Shown: positions 17,686 through 26,337, counted from the first letter of the stretch. The stretch: DNA of 64,000 nt from Pollutimonas subterranea (GCF_002849655.1 NZ_PDNW01000001.1:62001-126000); one strand, 5' to 3'. Program-made: numbers and translations. The notes: generated from the sequence alone by a model not told the origin.

Positions 17686-17714
17686 ACAATATCTCGACTA
17701 TTCTGTTATGTCAA
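17686..17714 (-). promoter_or_regulatory. Sigma70 promoter of the CoA-transferase operon
   Basis: On the minus strand: TTGACA at 17714-17709, a 17-bp spacer, TATTGT at 17691-17686. Transcription would begin near 17680, about 30 nt before the ATG at 17648. Confidence 0.55.
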
Positions 17715-17803
17715 TGTTAATTTCGTTTTCTAGCACGGATCTAGGATAGATAAAGGAATCTACAATTGTTATTCAAACTCATTATGTAATTAGCCGTTTT
17801 TTC

Positions 17804-17819
17804 TTGACAGTCGACTGTC
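17804..17819. promoter_or_regulatory. Candidate operator palindrome overlapping a -35 box
   Basis: GACAGTCGACTGTC (17806-17819) is a perfect 14-bp palindrome whose left end forms TTGACA (17804-17809). A TACTTT 18 bp further on could complete a plus-strand promoter. The site lies about 90 bp upstream of the minus-strand promoter. An IclR- or other dimeric regulator is a fair guess. Confidence 0.45.
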
Positions 17820-18148
17820 TGTATTGCTACTTTTTGTGGCCAGATCAGAGCCATAATTTAATTTAAAAAAGTATATTTCGTTTTGATTTATCGAGAATGA
17901 GAAGGCTGTAGCGCGAAACCGCATTGCGTGCGCAGTTGCGGAGCGAGGGCTGTGTAGAGCGTCTCTTCGGGGAGGTGGAGCGCCGTCCCATGGTGGGTTG
18001 GCGTTACGATTCATAAAACGAAAATCGAAAAATTTAAATGAAACAGGAAATATGGTGCAAGAAGATTTGTGGCGCTTAGCGCGATAGCTAACCTATAAAT
18101 AGAGTAATAGCTTGGGTAGTTCTGTTTGTGCATATAATGGAATTGATG

Positions 18149-18177
18149 TTGACATATCGAAATTCATTCCTTACTAT
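18149..18177 (+). promoter_or_regulatory. Sigma70 promoter of the MaoC-acyl-CoA dehydrogenase operon
   Basis: TTGACA (18149-18154), a 17-bp spacer, TACTAT (18172-18177). The start site would be near 18184, about 60 nt before the ATG at 18244. Confidence 0.6.
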
Positions 18178-18243
18178 TCGATTTTGCATAACTTTGATTT
18201 CGCCCTTGCTGGGACGCGATCTTCCATAAATTGAGACTTCGCC

Positions 18244-18738
18244 ATGATGAATGTGCCGTACGGTGAACTCGCTATCGGGCAACGCTCCCGGTCGCGGGGG
18301 CGCACGATTACTGAAACAGATGTTGTCAGCTTTTGCATGCTTACCGGAAACTGGCTCGAAATCCACGCCAATGCAGAATTCAGTTCTAAATCGATGTACG
18401 GGCAAAGGGTCGTGCAGGGTGGGCTCGTTTTTGTTGTAAGTAACGCGTTGCTCGGCTTTGACTCTGAGGTGGTGGAAGCCTTCTACGGCGTCGACAAGCT
18501 GCGCTTCCTGAAGCCAACCTTCATTGGTGACACTCTCTATGCCGAGAGCGAAGTCATGGCGCTTCGCGACAAGGGTGAAAGCCATGGCGTCGCCACGGCG
18601 CTATTGAGTGCTGTAAATCAGCGGAACGAACGTGTAATGAGTTGCGAATTCAGCCTTCTGCTTCGCCGTGAGCGCTTGACTATGCCCCCGCAAGAAGGGC
18701 CGTTGCCGCACTCTGCGGCCGACACGAAAAAATATTGA
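18244..18738 (+). CDS. MaoC-family (hydratase-2 fold) dehydratase
   Basis: 164 residues with the hotdog layout GELAIGQRSRSRGRTITETD, then the active-site block TGNWLEIHANAEF (H41 present, Asn in place of the usual Asp), GQRVVQGGLVFVVSNALLGF and FLKPTFIGDTLYAESEVMAL. Family members hydrate (R)-type enoyl-CoA esters or act on related branched thioesters. It is the first gene of a seven-gene plus-strand operon and lies 16 nt before an acyl-CoA dehydrogenase. It faces the operon that contains the His-less paralogue, so the two might form a heteromer; that is inference. Confidence 0.85.
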   Translation: MMNVPYGELAIGQRSRSRGRTITETDVVSFCMLTGNWLEIHANAEFSSKSMYGQRVVQGGLVFVVSNALLGFDSEVVEAFYGVDKLRFLKPTFIGDTLYAESEVMALRDKGESHGVATALLSAVNQRNERVMSCEFSLLLRRERLTMPPQEGPLPHSAADTKKY

Positions 18739-18754
18739 TTTCCCGGAGCTTTTT

Positions 18755-19894
18755 ATGAATTTCTTGACAGAAGAACAAGCGCTTTGGCAGGAGACTGTTG
18801 CGCGGGTGATGGAAAAGGAAGTAACGCGCGAATACGTGCGACAGTGTGATGTCGATCGCCAGTATCCCTACGAAGCCTACGAAAAGATCGCTCGTATGGG
18901 ATGGCTGCGTTTGCTGATTCCGGAAGAGCAAGGCGGTGACGGCGGCACCATTTTCGATTATGCCCTCATGTGCGAAGGGCTTGCGCGTTATGGTTTCGAT
19001 TTCGCGACGGCGTTCATGGTTTCCACCTTTACGGCGATGAACATCGTCAAGTATGGCACGCCCGAGCAGCGCAAAAAATATCTTGCGCCTTTCATGAAGG
19101 GCGAGATCCGCTTCTCGATTTCCATTTCCGAGCCATCCGCCGGATCGGATGCGGCAAATACCAAGACACGTGCCGAAGCGGACGGGGAGCATTGGACGAT
19201 ACGCGGGCAAAAGTTGTGGTGTTCCGGTGCTGCGGCAAAGAATGCCGTTATTGCCATGTTGGTAAGGACAGACAAAGAAGCGAAGAAGCATCGCGGACTG
19301 AGCGTCCTCTTGGTTCCGAACGACACCCCCGGTCTTGATATCCGCAAACTGCCGACGATGGCCAGGCGGGCGACGGGCACGACAGAGATCTTCCTGGATG
19401 ACGCCAAGGTGCCAGCCGGCAATGTTCTTGGTGCGCCTGGCACAGGCTGGGAGATCATTACGGATCACCTTGAACTCGAGCGTATTGCCGTTGCGGCTGC
19501 CTACGTCGGAAATGCCCAACAGGCCGTTACCGACGCTTTGCGCTACGCCCACGAGCGTATTCAGTTTGATAAGTCAATTTTTGAGTTCCAGGTGCTACGC
19601 CATATGTTGGCCGATATGCAAACCAGCGTCGACGCGGCCCGTCTCTTGGTGTATCGGGCAGCCGACATGGCGACTCGAGGGGAAGTGTGCAGTCGCGAAG
19701 TCAGCATGGCCAAGTTGTTTGCTTCCGAAACGCTGCAAACCGTGACGCGAAACGGGATGCAGATCCTTGGCGGTCATAGCATGCTCCCAGAGGCGGACAT
19801 GGAACGCTATTTCCGCGAAGGTATGCAGTCCACCATAGGTGGCGGTACGTCGCAGATACAACGGACGATTATCGCTAAATCCCTGCGTCTTTAA
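18755..19894 (+). CDS. Acyl-CoA dehydrogenase, isovaleryl-CoA-dehydrogenase-type active site
   Basis: 379 residues with all three ACAD domains: SISEPSAGSDAANTKTRAEA in the FAD/substrate region, and the C-terminal GGHSMLPEADMERYFREG block. The common YEGT catalytic Glu is absent (STIGGGTSQIQR). E242 in LELERIAVAAAYVG sits where isovaleryl-CoA dehydrogenase has its base in helix G, and that enzyme also has Gly in the GTSE motif. So it is probably active and suited to branched acyl-CoA. It passes electrons to ETF. Located directly after the MaoC gene. Confidence 0.9.
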   Translation: MNFLTEEQALWQETVARVMEKEVTREYVRQCDVDRQYPYEAYEKIARMGWLRLLIPEEQGGDGGTIFDYALMCEGLARYGFDFATAFMVSTFTAMNIVKYGTPEQRKKYLAPFMKGEIRFSISISEPSAGSDAANTKTRAEADGEHWTIRGQKLWCSGAAAKNAVIAMLVRTDKEAKKHRGLSVLLVPNDTPGLDIRKLPTMARRATGTTEIFLDDAKVPAGNVLGAPGTGWEIITDHLELERIAVAAAYVGNAQQAVTDALRYAHERIQFDKSIFEFQVLRHMLADMQTSVDAARLLVYRAADMATRGEVCSREVSMAKLFASETLQTVTRNGMQILGGHSMLPEADMERYFREGMQSTIGGGTSQIQRTIIAKSLRL

Positions 19895-19939
19895 GTTCGC
19901 CAGCCGAGCACAACGCATAGCCCTTCACCAGGAGATCTC

Positions 19940-21349
19940 ATGACAACTTTGTCTTCGTCCGTTCCCGAAAGTGATCTAACCGCGAGCCTCGCGGAGCAGG
20001 TAGTTGAAATCGTAAACCGGGGGTTGACCGATCCGGACATCGAACAGGTTAGACGGCTCATGCTGGACTCGCTTGGTGTGACGCTTCGCGGGTCGGTCCT
20101 GCCGTGGGCTCGCGATATCGCGAATTGGTCGCAGCGCTTTGCCGGCACAGGCGCTGCCCCCGTCATAGGTGCTGAGTTTTCCGCAACTGCGTCGGTCGCC
20201 GCGCTGGTTCACGGAACGGCGGCGCACGGCTACGAACTGGATGACACACACGATGAAACGATGAGCCATCCTGCGTGCACCGTGCTCCCGGCAGCTTTGG
20301 CCGTCGCGGCCGAGACTGGCGCATCCCAGCGTCATCTTCTCGTTGCCATCGCGGCTGGCTACGAAACCATGGCGCGTGTCGGCATCATGGCGCACGGACT
20401 TCACGTAATTGAAGGCGGCTTTCATCCTACGCCGGTATTTGGCTCATTCGGTGCCGCCACGGCTTGTGTGGTGCTGCTTAACGGGGAAGATCGGGCGCTC
20501 GAGGCGGATAAGCTCATCAGCGCTTGGGGCCACGCGCTATCCCAAACGAGCGGAACAATGCAGTTTTCAGTGGATCCGACCGGGGGCGCCGTGAAGCGGC
20601 TGCATGCTGGATACGCCGCGCGCAATGGCGTGATAGCCGCTGAGTTGGCCATGGAGTCCCAAATCGGTACGCCCCGACGCTCATTGGACGGCCGTTATGG
20701 CCTGGCCAAAATGTTTGGTGGTGAAGTTCATGGCGCAGCTATAGCTCGCCAGGCACAAGACCCTTTACAGATCCACTGTATCAGTCTCAAGCCGTATTCA
20801 TGCTGCCGGATTTTCCACTCGACTATCGACGCGCTGGGTGAGGTGACCGACGGATACAGTGTGCCCGCGGATCAAATCCGTCGCATCGTTGTGCGAGGGC
20901 CGCAGCTGATCGAAGACCAGCATATGATGCGTCGACCGCGTTCGGTCATGGCGGCGCAGTATAGCTGTCCCTACCTGATCGGTGCGTCACTGGCTTACGG
21001 ACCATCCCGTTACGACGCATACAGTGAAGCGCATCTCGACGACCCGCGCATTCTTGAAGTTGCCGATCTCGTACATTTCGAGTATGACGCTGAGCTCGAG
21101 GCGATGTATCCAAAGCAATTCCCGACAGCGGTCACCATCACATTCGCCGACGGCTCGGTTAAGACCTCATTGGTGAAAGACAGCTTTGGTACGCCGGCCA
21201 AACCCATGACGGTCGATCAGATTGCCGAAAAAGCGCGCAATCTGCTCACGGAAATAGACTCGAAGATCGATATAGACGCATGCCGGAAACTGATCTGGAG
21301 CGATGGCACCGACGCTCGCGCTCTCGCAAATATCATGGCGGGAAGATGA
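19940..21349 (+). CDS. MmgE/PrpD-family protein
   Basis: 469 residues. The start follows AGGAG. The all-helical domain has MLDSLGVTLRGSVLPWARDI, and HGTAAHGYELDDTHDETMSH matches the conserved GYELDD block of MmgE/PrpD. The smaller lid domain runs roughly from 270 to 400 (KPYSCCRIFHSTIDAL). Characterised members are 2-methylcitrate dehydratase and cis-aconitate decarboxylase, and most are uncharacterised. Nothing else of the methylcitrate cycle is present, so the substrate is probably a different hydroxy or unsaturated carboxylic acid handled by this operon. It lies 45 nt after the dehydrogenase and 67 nt before a Bug receptor. Confidence 0.88.
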   Translation: MTTLSSSVPESDLTASLAEQVVEIVNRGLTDPDIEQVRRLMLDSLGVTLRGSVLPWARDIANWSQRFAGTGAAPVIGAEFSATASVAALVHGTAAHGYELDDTHDETMSHPACTVLPAALAVAAETGASQRHLLVAIAAGYETMARVGIMAHGLHVIEGGFHPTPVFGSFGAATACVVLLNGEDRALEADKLISAWGHALSQTSGTMQFSVDPTGGAVKRLHAGYAARNGVIAAELAMESQIGTPRRSLDGRYGLAKMFGGEVHGAAIARQAQDPLQIHCISLKPYSCCRIFHSTIDALGEVTDGYSVPADQIRRIVVRGPQLIEDQHMMRRPRSVMAAQYSCPYLIGASLAYGPSRYDAYSEAHLDDPRILEVADLVHFEYDAELEAMYPKQFPTAVTITFADGSVKTSLVKDSFGTPAKPMTVDQIAEKARNLLTEIDSKIDIDACRKLIWSDGTDARALANIMAGR

Positions 21350-21416
21350 CGCCATGCGGAAACACCATGCTGCAATTACGCAGTCGTATGACAATACCTC
21401 GGAGGAGACACATAAC

Positions 21417-22406
21417 ATGACCACGAACCGCAGAACCTTTCTAGCCGCCAGCGCCGCCCTGCTGGGCGCCACGTTGCTTGGCACACAAGCCATTGCGCAG
21501 TCGAACGCTCAGAGCTTTCCTACCAAACCCATAACCATCGTTGTGCCGTTCGGCGCGGGCACCACAACGGATCAAGTTGCGCGATTTCTTAGCCCGTACC
21601 TCTCCGCCGAACTCAAGCAGCCGGTGGTCATCGACAATAAAGCCGGGGCCAGCGGTTCGATCGGCATGCAGTTCGCGGCACGGCAACCCGCCGACGGCTA
21701 TACATTCGTGCTCGGCACGAATACCACGCATGCGGCCAACGTCAGTCTGTTCAAACAGCTTCCGTACGATCCAGTCAAGGATTTCACGCCGATCAGCAAT
21801 CTGATCATTGGCGGCGTCGTTCTGGTGGTGAGAGCGGATCATCCTGCGAAGAATGTCCAGGAGCTCGTTGCCATGATGAAGAAGGATCCGGGGGGCATGA
21901 CGTTCGGTGCCGGCAACTCTTCTTCACGCGCGGGCGGCGAGGTCATGCGTGAACTCGCAGGCGTCGACATCTTGCACGTTCCATACAAGACTCTTCCTGT
22001 TGCGCTTACCGATCTGATCGGAGGACAGATCGACATGGTGTTTGGCGATGCTCCGGCAGTGATGCCCTTGGTGGAAGGTGGCAAGCTGAAAGCACTTGGC
22101 GTGTCCACAAGCAAGCGTATTGCCAAGTATGCGGACATTCCGACGATTGCTGAACAGGGAGTGAAAGGCTATGAAGTAACGGGGTGGATCGCTGCTTTTG
22201 GCCTTAATGGCACACCGCCGGAAATCATAGCTCGTCTCAATGAAGTCATCGTTCGCGCCATGAAGTCGCAAGAGGCGGAAAAGCAGTTCGGTTCACAGGG
22301 CTGGACGCCGGTGGCTGGCTCACCGGAAGAGCTCGCGAAATTCCAGGCGACTGAGATCGATCGGTGGGCACGTTTGGTCAAGGCGGCGGGCATCGAGCCA
22401 ACCTAA
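21417..22406 (+). CDS. Bug/TctC-family periplasmic solute receptor, Tat-like signal
   Basis: 329 residues from ATG 21417 with GGAGGAG upstream; an earlier in-frame ATG at 21303 lies inside the preceding gene. The signal peptide begins MTTNRRTFLAASAALLGATL, with a twin-arginine-like RRTFLA, and ends near AIAQSNAQS. Family blocks: SFPTKPITIVVPFGAGTTTD, QPVVIDNKAGASGSIGMQFA, RQPADGYTFVLGTN and VDILHVPYKTLPVALTDLIG. It presumably brings the pathway substrate, or a related acid, to the membrane. It is embedded in the operon rather than next to transporter genes, which is common for Bug proteins in Bordetella relatives. Confidence 0.92.
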   Translation: MTTNRRTFLAASAALLGATLLGTQAIAQSNAQSFPTKPITIVVPFGAGTTTDQVARFLSPYLSAELKQPVVIDNKAGASGSIGMQFAARQPADGYTFVLGTNTTHAANVSLFKQLPYDPVKDFTPISNLIIGGVVLVVRADHPAKNVQELVAMMKKDPGGMTFGAGNSSSRAGGEVMRELAGVDILHVPYKTLPVALTDLIGGQIDMVFGDAPAVMPLVEGGKLKALGVSTSKRIAKYADIPTIAEQGVKGYEVTGWIAAFGLNGTPPEIIARLNEVIVRAMKSQEAEKQFGSQGWTPVAGSPEELAKFQATEIDRWARLVKAAGIEPT

Positions 22407-22427
22407 GTGATGCACAGGGAGGAAGGC

Positions 22428-23345
22428 GTGGTAGAAAAACATGGCAAGACGGCGTCGCATCCGATTCCGAAGTGGGCACGAGCAGCCCTCGAGATGCCCA
22501 GTGGGTCCCAATATATCGATGTCGACGGCTGTCGTGTTCATTACCTGGTCTGGGGCGATCCTGATCTTCCCCCCTTGATGTTGGTGCATGGTAATGCCGC
22601 TCATGCCGAATGGTGGCGCTTCATTGCGCCGCTGTTGGCGAACCAATACCATGTGCTGGCCATCGACCTGGGCGGCATGGGTGACAGCAGCCATTGTGGC
22701 CGCTATGAGCGGGAGCGCTATGCTGAGCAGGTTATGGCGGTACTGGATGCTGCTTCGCCGGGCCGTCCACCATTCATTGTGGGGCACAGCATGGGGGGCT
22801 TCGTCACTATCATGGCCGGCGCTGCGCACGGTGACCGTATCGCCGGCATCATTGTTGTCGATTCGCCGATCGAGGCGCCCGATAGGCATAGTCCTCCGTA
22901 CGCGGTGCAGGTGAAGACGCCTGGCGATATTTACGCGAATCGGGCCGAGGCCTTGCGCCGGTTTCGCCTGGTTCCGCAGCAGCAGGTCGGATGTCAGTTC
23001 TATCTTGACCATATCGCCTATCATTCTGTGGTGGAAACGGCGGGTGGCTGGCGATGGAAATTTGACCCGGCGGCGGTGGGACATCCACGGCCTACGGAGT
23101 TCACCGAGGCACTGCTACATATGCGCTGCAACGCTGCTCTGTTTATCGGAGAGCAGAGCGAGCGTGTTGACGACGAGGCCCGCGCTTACATGCGCCGCAG
23201 CTTTGGCGGGTGCATCCCTATCATTGAGCTGGCCAACTGCCGTCATCACGTCATGCTCGATGAGCCCTTGGCCTTGGCAGCCGCTATTCGTACCCAACTT
23301 TCCAATTGGTCCCTTAACGATACTGACTCCAGGAATGGCGCATGA
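22428..23345 (+). CDS. Alpha/beta hydrolase
   Basis: 305 residues from GTG 22428, which follows GGGAGGAAGG; an ATG at 22410 has no ribosome site. The fold is clear: LMLVHGNAAHAEWW (oxyanion HG), the nucleophile elbow VGHSMGG with S121, and a late His in CRHHVMLDEP. The cap region is short. It could be a thioesterase, lactonase or C-C bond hydrolase for a pathway intermediate. Its stop overlaps the ATG of the downstream enoyl-CoA hydratase gene by four bases, so it is a committed member of the operon. The substrate is unknown. Confidence 0.85.
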   Translation: MVEKHGKTASHPIPKWARAALEMPSGSQYIDVDGCRVHYLVWGDPDLPPLMLVHGNAAHAEWWRFIAPLLANQYHVLAIDLGGMGDSSHCGRYERERYAEQVMAVLDAASPGRPPFIVGHSMGGFVTIMAGAAHGDRIAGIIVVDSPIEAPDRHSPPYAVQVKTPGDIYANRAEALRRFRLVPQQQVGCQFYLDHIAYHSVVETAGGWRWKFDPAAVGHPRPTEFTEALLHMRCNAALFIGEQSERVDDEARAYMRRSFGGCIPIIELANCRHHVMLDEPLALAAAIRTQLSNWSLNDTDSRNGA

Positions 23346-24142
23346 CGGATTCCATGGTTGATTACTCCTTGAGAGAGGGTGTAGGCCATATCGTGCTCAA
23401 CCGTCCGGCAAAGCGGAATGCATTGAGCCTGGATATGCGGACGGTGCTATGGGAGGCTATAGAACAGGCCGACAAAGATGATGAGGTCCGGGCAGTACTG
23501 CTATCGGGAACGGGCGAGCATTTCTGCGCAGGGGGCGATATAAGCGAGATGCGCCCCGGCGCATTGGATGCCGAGGCGGGCCGGGACCGCATTGCCCCCG
23601 TGAGCAAGGGTGCCCAACGTTTGTTGGAGATGACGAAGCCTGTCGTGGTGGCTGTCGACGGGTGTGCCTATGGCGCTGGATGCAGCCTCGCGTTGGCAGC
23701 CGATTTTGTTGTTGCCACCGAGCGCGCGCGTTTCTGCATGTCCTTCCTTCGGCTGGGATTGATTCCGGACGCATGTGGTCTGTTTACGCTACCGCGAGTG
23801 GTGGGCTGGCTTCGCGCGAAAGACATGCTGTATTCGACCCGGGCGATAACCGGCAGCGAAGCGTTGGAATACGGAGCGGTCAACGAGCTTGCGGCGCCCG
23901 AGCACTTGCAGGCTCGTTCCTGGGAAATCGCCGTGGCGATGGCGAGCTTGCCGCGAACCGCTTTTTCCTTGATTAAGACTGCATTGTTGCGGTCGATGTC
24001 GGCGGACGTGGGAACAATGGTAGATACCGAAATGGCCGGGCAGGCCATTGCATATTCGACGACATATCACGAAGAGGCCGTCAAGCGTTTGCGGGCGGGT
24101 TCACCGCCTCTTTATTCATGGCCGGTAAACGACATCGACTGA
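23342..24142 (+). CDS. Crotonase-fold enzyme, PaaG-like active-site Asp
   Basis: 266 residues. The oxyanion loop HFCAGGDI is at 60-67, with a second loop CAYGAGCSLALAADF. In place of the first hydratase Glu, the block RLGLIPDACGLFTLPRVVG puts D143 where PaaG-type isomerases have their catalytic Asp. That suggests double-bond isomerisation or ring-type crotonase chemistry rather than simple hydration. The ATG overlaps the TGA of the hydrolase gene (ATGA). 75 nt separate it from the next dehydrogenase. Three different crotonases in one island imply several distinct steps on CoA esters. Confidence 0.87.
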   Translation: MTDSMVDYSLREGVGHIVLNRPAKRNALSLDMRTVLWEAIEQADKDDEVRAVLLSGTGEHFCAGGDISEMRPGALDAEAGRDRIAPVSKGAQRLLEMTKPVVVAVDGCAYGAGCSLALAADFVVATERARFCMSFLRLGLIPDACGLFTLPRVVGWLRAKDMLYSTRAITGSEALEYGAVNELAAPEHLQARSWEIAVAMASLPRTAFSLIKTALLRSMSADVGTMVDTEMAGQAIAYSTTYHEEAVKRLRAGSPPLYSWPVNDID

Positions 24143-24217
24143 TTCTTCGGGCCTGATAAGGATCGCGGCGGTGCGTTCGAAGGCAAGCGCCGCGTATGGA
24201 TACTGCATAGGATACTC

Positions 24218-25384
24218 ATGGACTTCCAACTCAGCTCACAGCAGCAGCAACTCCGCGCCGCCATTTTCGATCTGTGCCGGCGCTTTGATGATCAATATTG
24301 GCTGGACAAAGATCGAGACGGCGGCTTTCCCGAGGAGTTCTATCGTGCAGTCGCCGATGCGGGCTGGTTAGGCATTGCGATGCCCGAAGCGTATGGCGGG
24401 GCGGGCCTTGGTATCCTGGATGCGGCACTAATGATGCAGACAATCGCAGAATCGGGCGGTGGCATGTCGGCGGCATCTTCAGTGCATATGAATATTTTTG
24501 GGCTGAACCCTGTGGTGGTGTTTGGCACGGAGGAACAAAAAGCCCGCGCTTTGCCGCCCCTCATCCGAGGCGAGTCCAAGGCGTGCTTTGCCGTGACGGA
24601 GCCTGATGCCGGCCTGAATACCACCAAGTTGACCACACGGGCGATTCGCGAAGGTGATCGCTATTTGGTCAGTGGGCGTAAGGTTTGGATCTCTACCGCA
24701 CAGGTGGCAGACCACATGCTGCTTCTCGCGCGGACGACTCCGATCGAAGATGTTCAATCCCCAACCAAAGGCTTGAGCCTTTTCTATACGCGTCTGGACC
24801 GGCGTTACGTTGAGGTCCGCGAGATCGACAAAATGGGCCGCAAGGCGGTCGATTCCAACGAACTCTTTATCGACGGGCTGCCAGTTCCTGTCGAGGACCG
24901 CATCGGTGACGAGGGAGAAGGCTTTCGCTATATCTTGCACGGTATGAATCCTGAGCGGATTCTGGTTGCCGCCGAGGCGATCGGTATTGGCCGACTTGCG
25001 TTGGCGCGTGCGGCGAATTATGCGCGCGAGCGGGTCGTATTCGGAAGGCCTATCGGCCAGAACCAAGGAATCCAGCATCCTCTTGCCCAGTGCTGGGCCG
25101 AGCTCGAGGCTGCGGAACTCATGACGCAGCGCGCTGCCAGCCTGTATGACGACGGCTTGCCCTGCGGCCCTCAGGCCAATGCTGCGAAGTATCTGGCGGC
25201 AGAGGCCGCCGTTAAATCTTCCGAAACCGCTATCCTGACGCATGGCGGATTCGGTTATGCCAAGGAATACCATGTGGAGCGATATCTACGAGAGGCGATG
25301 ATAATGCGCATAGCACCCATCAGCCCGCACCTGATTCTGTGCAATATCGCAGAGAAGGTGCTGGGCCTGCCGAAGTCGTACTAG
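24218..25384 (+). CDS. Acyl-CoA dehydrogenase (YEGT-lacking subgroup)
   Basis: 388 residues. CFAVTEPDAGLNTTKLTTRA, RYLVSGRKVWISTAQVADHM and the GGFGYAKEYHVERYLREAMI block define the family. The C-terminus reads IMRIAPISPHLILCNIAEKV instead of a YEGT motif, so the usual catalytic Glu is absent. E246 in GMNPERILVAAEA falls at the isovaleryl-CoA-dehydrogenase-type base position, so activity is plausible. Last gene of the plus-strand operon. It ends 5 bp from the oppositely oriented SDR gene, with no obvious terminator between. Substrate probably branched or substituted acyl-CoA. Confidence 0.88.
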   Translation: MDFQLSSQQQQLRAAIFDLCRRFDDQYWLDKDRDGGFPEEFYRAVADAGWLGIAMPEAYGGAGLGILDAALMMQTIAESGGGMSAASSVHMNIFGLNPVVVFGTEEQKARALPPLIRGESKACFAVTEPDAGLNTTKLTTRAIREGDRYLVSGRKVWISTAQVADHMLLLARTTPIEDVQSPTKGLSLFYTRLDRRYVEVREIDKMGRKAVDSNELFIDGLPVPVEDRIGDEGEGFRYILHGMNPERILVAAEAIGIGRLALARAANYARERVVFGRPIGQNQGIQHPLAQCWAELEAAELMTQRAASLYDDGLPCGPQANAAKYLAAEAAVKSSETAILTHGGFGYAKEYHVERYLREAMIMRIAPISPHLILCNIAEKVLGLPKSY

Positions 25385-25389
25385 CGTAT

Positions 25390-26202
25390 TCAAACTTTTT
25401 GGTAGCGGTGTCCTGGCTCGGGAAGTACGAAAACGCCTTTGTTTAGCCACTGGCCTCCGTCAATTACCAGTACTTCGCCGTTGATGTAGTCCGCGGCAGG
25501 GCTGCACAGGAATAAGCCGGTTTCAATGGTTTCTTCGATAGTAGCGAAGCGCCCTGCGGGAATGGAGTCGAGAATGCGCCGCTGGCCTTCGGCGGTGGGC
25601 CAAAGCGCTGTGCGTGACTGCTCGGTATCCACGAAACCCGGGCAGAGGCAGTTGATTTGTATATTGCGTGCGCCCCATTCGACTGCGAGTGTCTTCGACA
25701 TGGCGATCACGCCTGCTTTCGCCGCTGCCGAGTGAACTGTTCCTGGGCCGCCATGCCAAGCGTATGCCGCAGAGATGCTCAGCACTTTTCCAGACCCTTG
25801 GTTCAACATGTGCTTGCCGGCGGCGAGCGTACAGTAGGCGGTGCCATTCAGCACGGTATTGATGACCGCATTCCAGCCGCGGGAAGAAATATCTTCGGCG
25901 CGTGCGACGAAGTTTCCCGCCGCGTTATTGATCAGGACATCGATACGGCCGGTTTTGTCGACCACGTCGTTGATGGTGGCATCGACCTCTTCTGGATTGC
26001 GGATGTCGACCGGACAGATCAAAGCCCGGCCTCCCGAGTCGATGATCTCCGCCGATGTTTCGCTTAACGCCGCCTCTCTTCTCCCCCCAAGGGCAACTGT
26101 CGCGCCAAGCGCAGCGGCCCGTATTGCAAATGACTTTCCGATGCCCGTTCCCGCTCCGGTAATGAAGAATGTTTTGTTCGAGAAGGTTCCTGTTGCAAGC
26201 AT
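25390..26202 (-). CDS. SDR oxidoreductase, 2,4-dienoyl-CoA-reductase-like
   Basis: 270 residues. The NAD(P) loop TGAGTGIG is at 15-22, NNAAGNF at 92-98 and the catalytic-region S143 in SISAAYAWHGG. The usual Tyr of YxxxK is replaced: the site reads S158-AAA-K162 (VHSAAAKAG). The same substitution style, with the AAAAKA helix, is seen in peroxisomal/bacterial 2,4-dienoyl-CoA reductases, so this is a family trait and not damage. It would reduce a conjugated dienoyl-CoA, or act on a related ketone, in the cytoplasm. It stands alone on the minus strand between the seven-gene operon and the AtuA operon. Confidence 0.85.
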   Translation of the reverse strand: MLATGTFSNKTFFITGAGTGIGKSFAIRAAALGATVALGGRREAALSETSAEIIDSGGRALICPVDIRNPEEVDATINDVVDKTGRIDVLINNAAGNFVARAEDISSRGWNAVINTVLNGTAYCTLAAGKHMLNQGSGKVLSISAAYAWHGGPGTVHSAAAKAGVIAMSKTLAVEWGARNIQINCLCPGFVDTEQSRTALWPTAEGQRRILDSIPAGRFATIEETIETGLFLCSPAADYINGEVLVIDGGQWLNKGVFVLPEPGHRYQKV

Positions 26203-26308
26203 TTCAACATATCCTGTTTGAAAACGAAATATAAATAGAAAAATTGGAATTTAAGTGGTATGAGTGATGCTGAAAATGGTCTTTGTTGTAATCAGTATGA
26301 TGATATCG

Positions 26309-26337
26309 TTGACATCGGCAAATTACAAATTTAAAAT
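26309..26337 (+). promoter_or_regulatory. Sigma70 promoter of the AtuA/carboxylase operon
   Basis: TTGACA (26309-26314), a 17-bp spacer, TAAAAT (26332-26337): 11 of 12 consensus bases. Transcription would begin near 26344, leaving a leader of about 100 nt before the ATG at 26443. The surrounding 26203-26442 is very AT-rich with no gene. Confidence 0.7.

Larger units (their letters stand above)
17649..18243. promoter_or_regulatory. 595-bp divergent control region between two catabolic operons
   Basis: AT-rich DNA with no supported gene. It holds a minus-strand promoter (17686-17714), a 14-bp palindrome overlapping a TTGACA (17804-17819), and a plus-strand promoter close to the MaoC gene (18149-18177). 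Short open frames here (for example minus 18014-17790) lack ribosome sites and resemble nothing known. Confidence 0.6.

Noticed and set aside
13066-18738. Itaconate degradation pathway (CoA-transferase plus MaoC hydratase)
   Set aside because: No citramalyl-CoA lyase gene is present, and the carboxylase, AtuA and dehydrogenases do not belong to that pathway.
19940-21349. Methylcitrate cycle because of the PrpD-like protein
   Set aside because: No methylcitrate synthase or methylisocitrate lyase gene nearby; MmgE/PrpD family members have other roles.
18755-25384. Two acyl-CoA dehydrogenases without the YEGT Glu as inactive enzymes
   Set aside because: Both keep a Glu at the isovaleryl-CoA-dehydrogenase-type position (E242 and E246), so loss of activity is not indicated.
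25390-26202. SDR with missing catalytic Tyr as a pseudogene
   Set aside because: Ser in YxxxK with the following AAAKA helix is usual in the 2,4-dienoyl-CoA reductase branch; the frame is intact.
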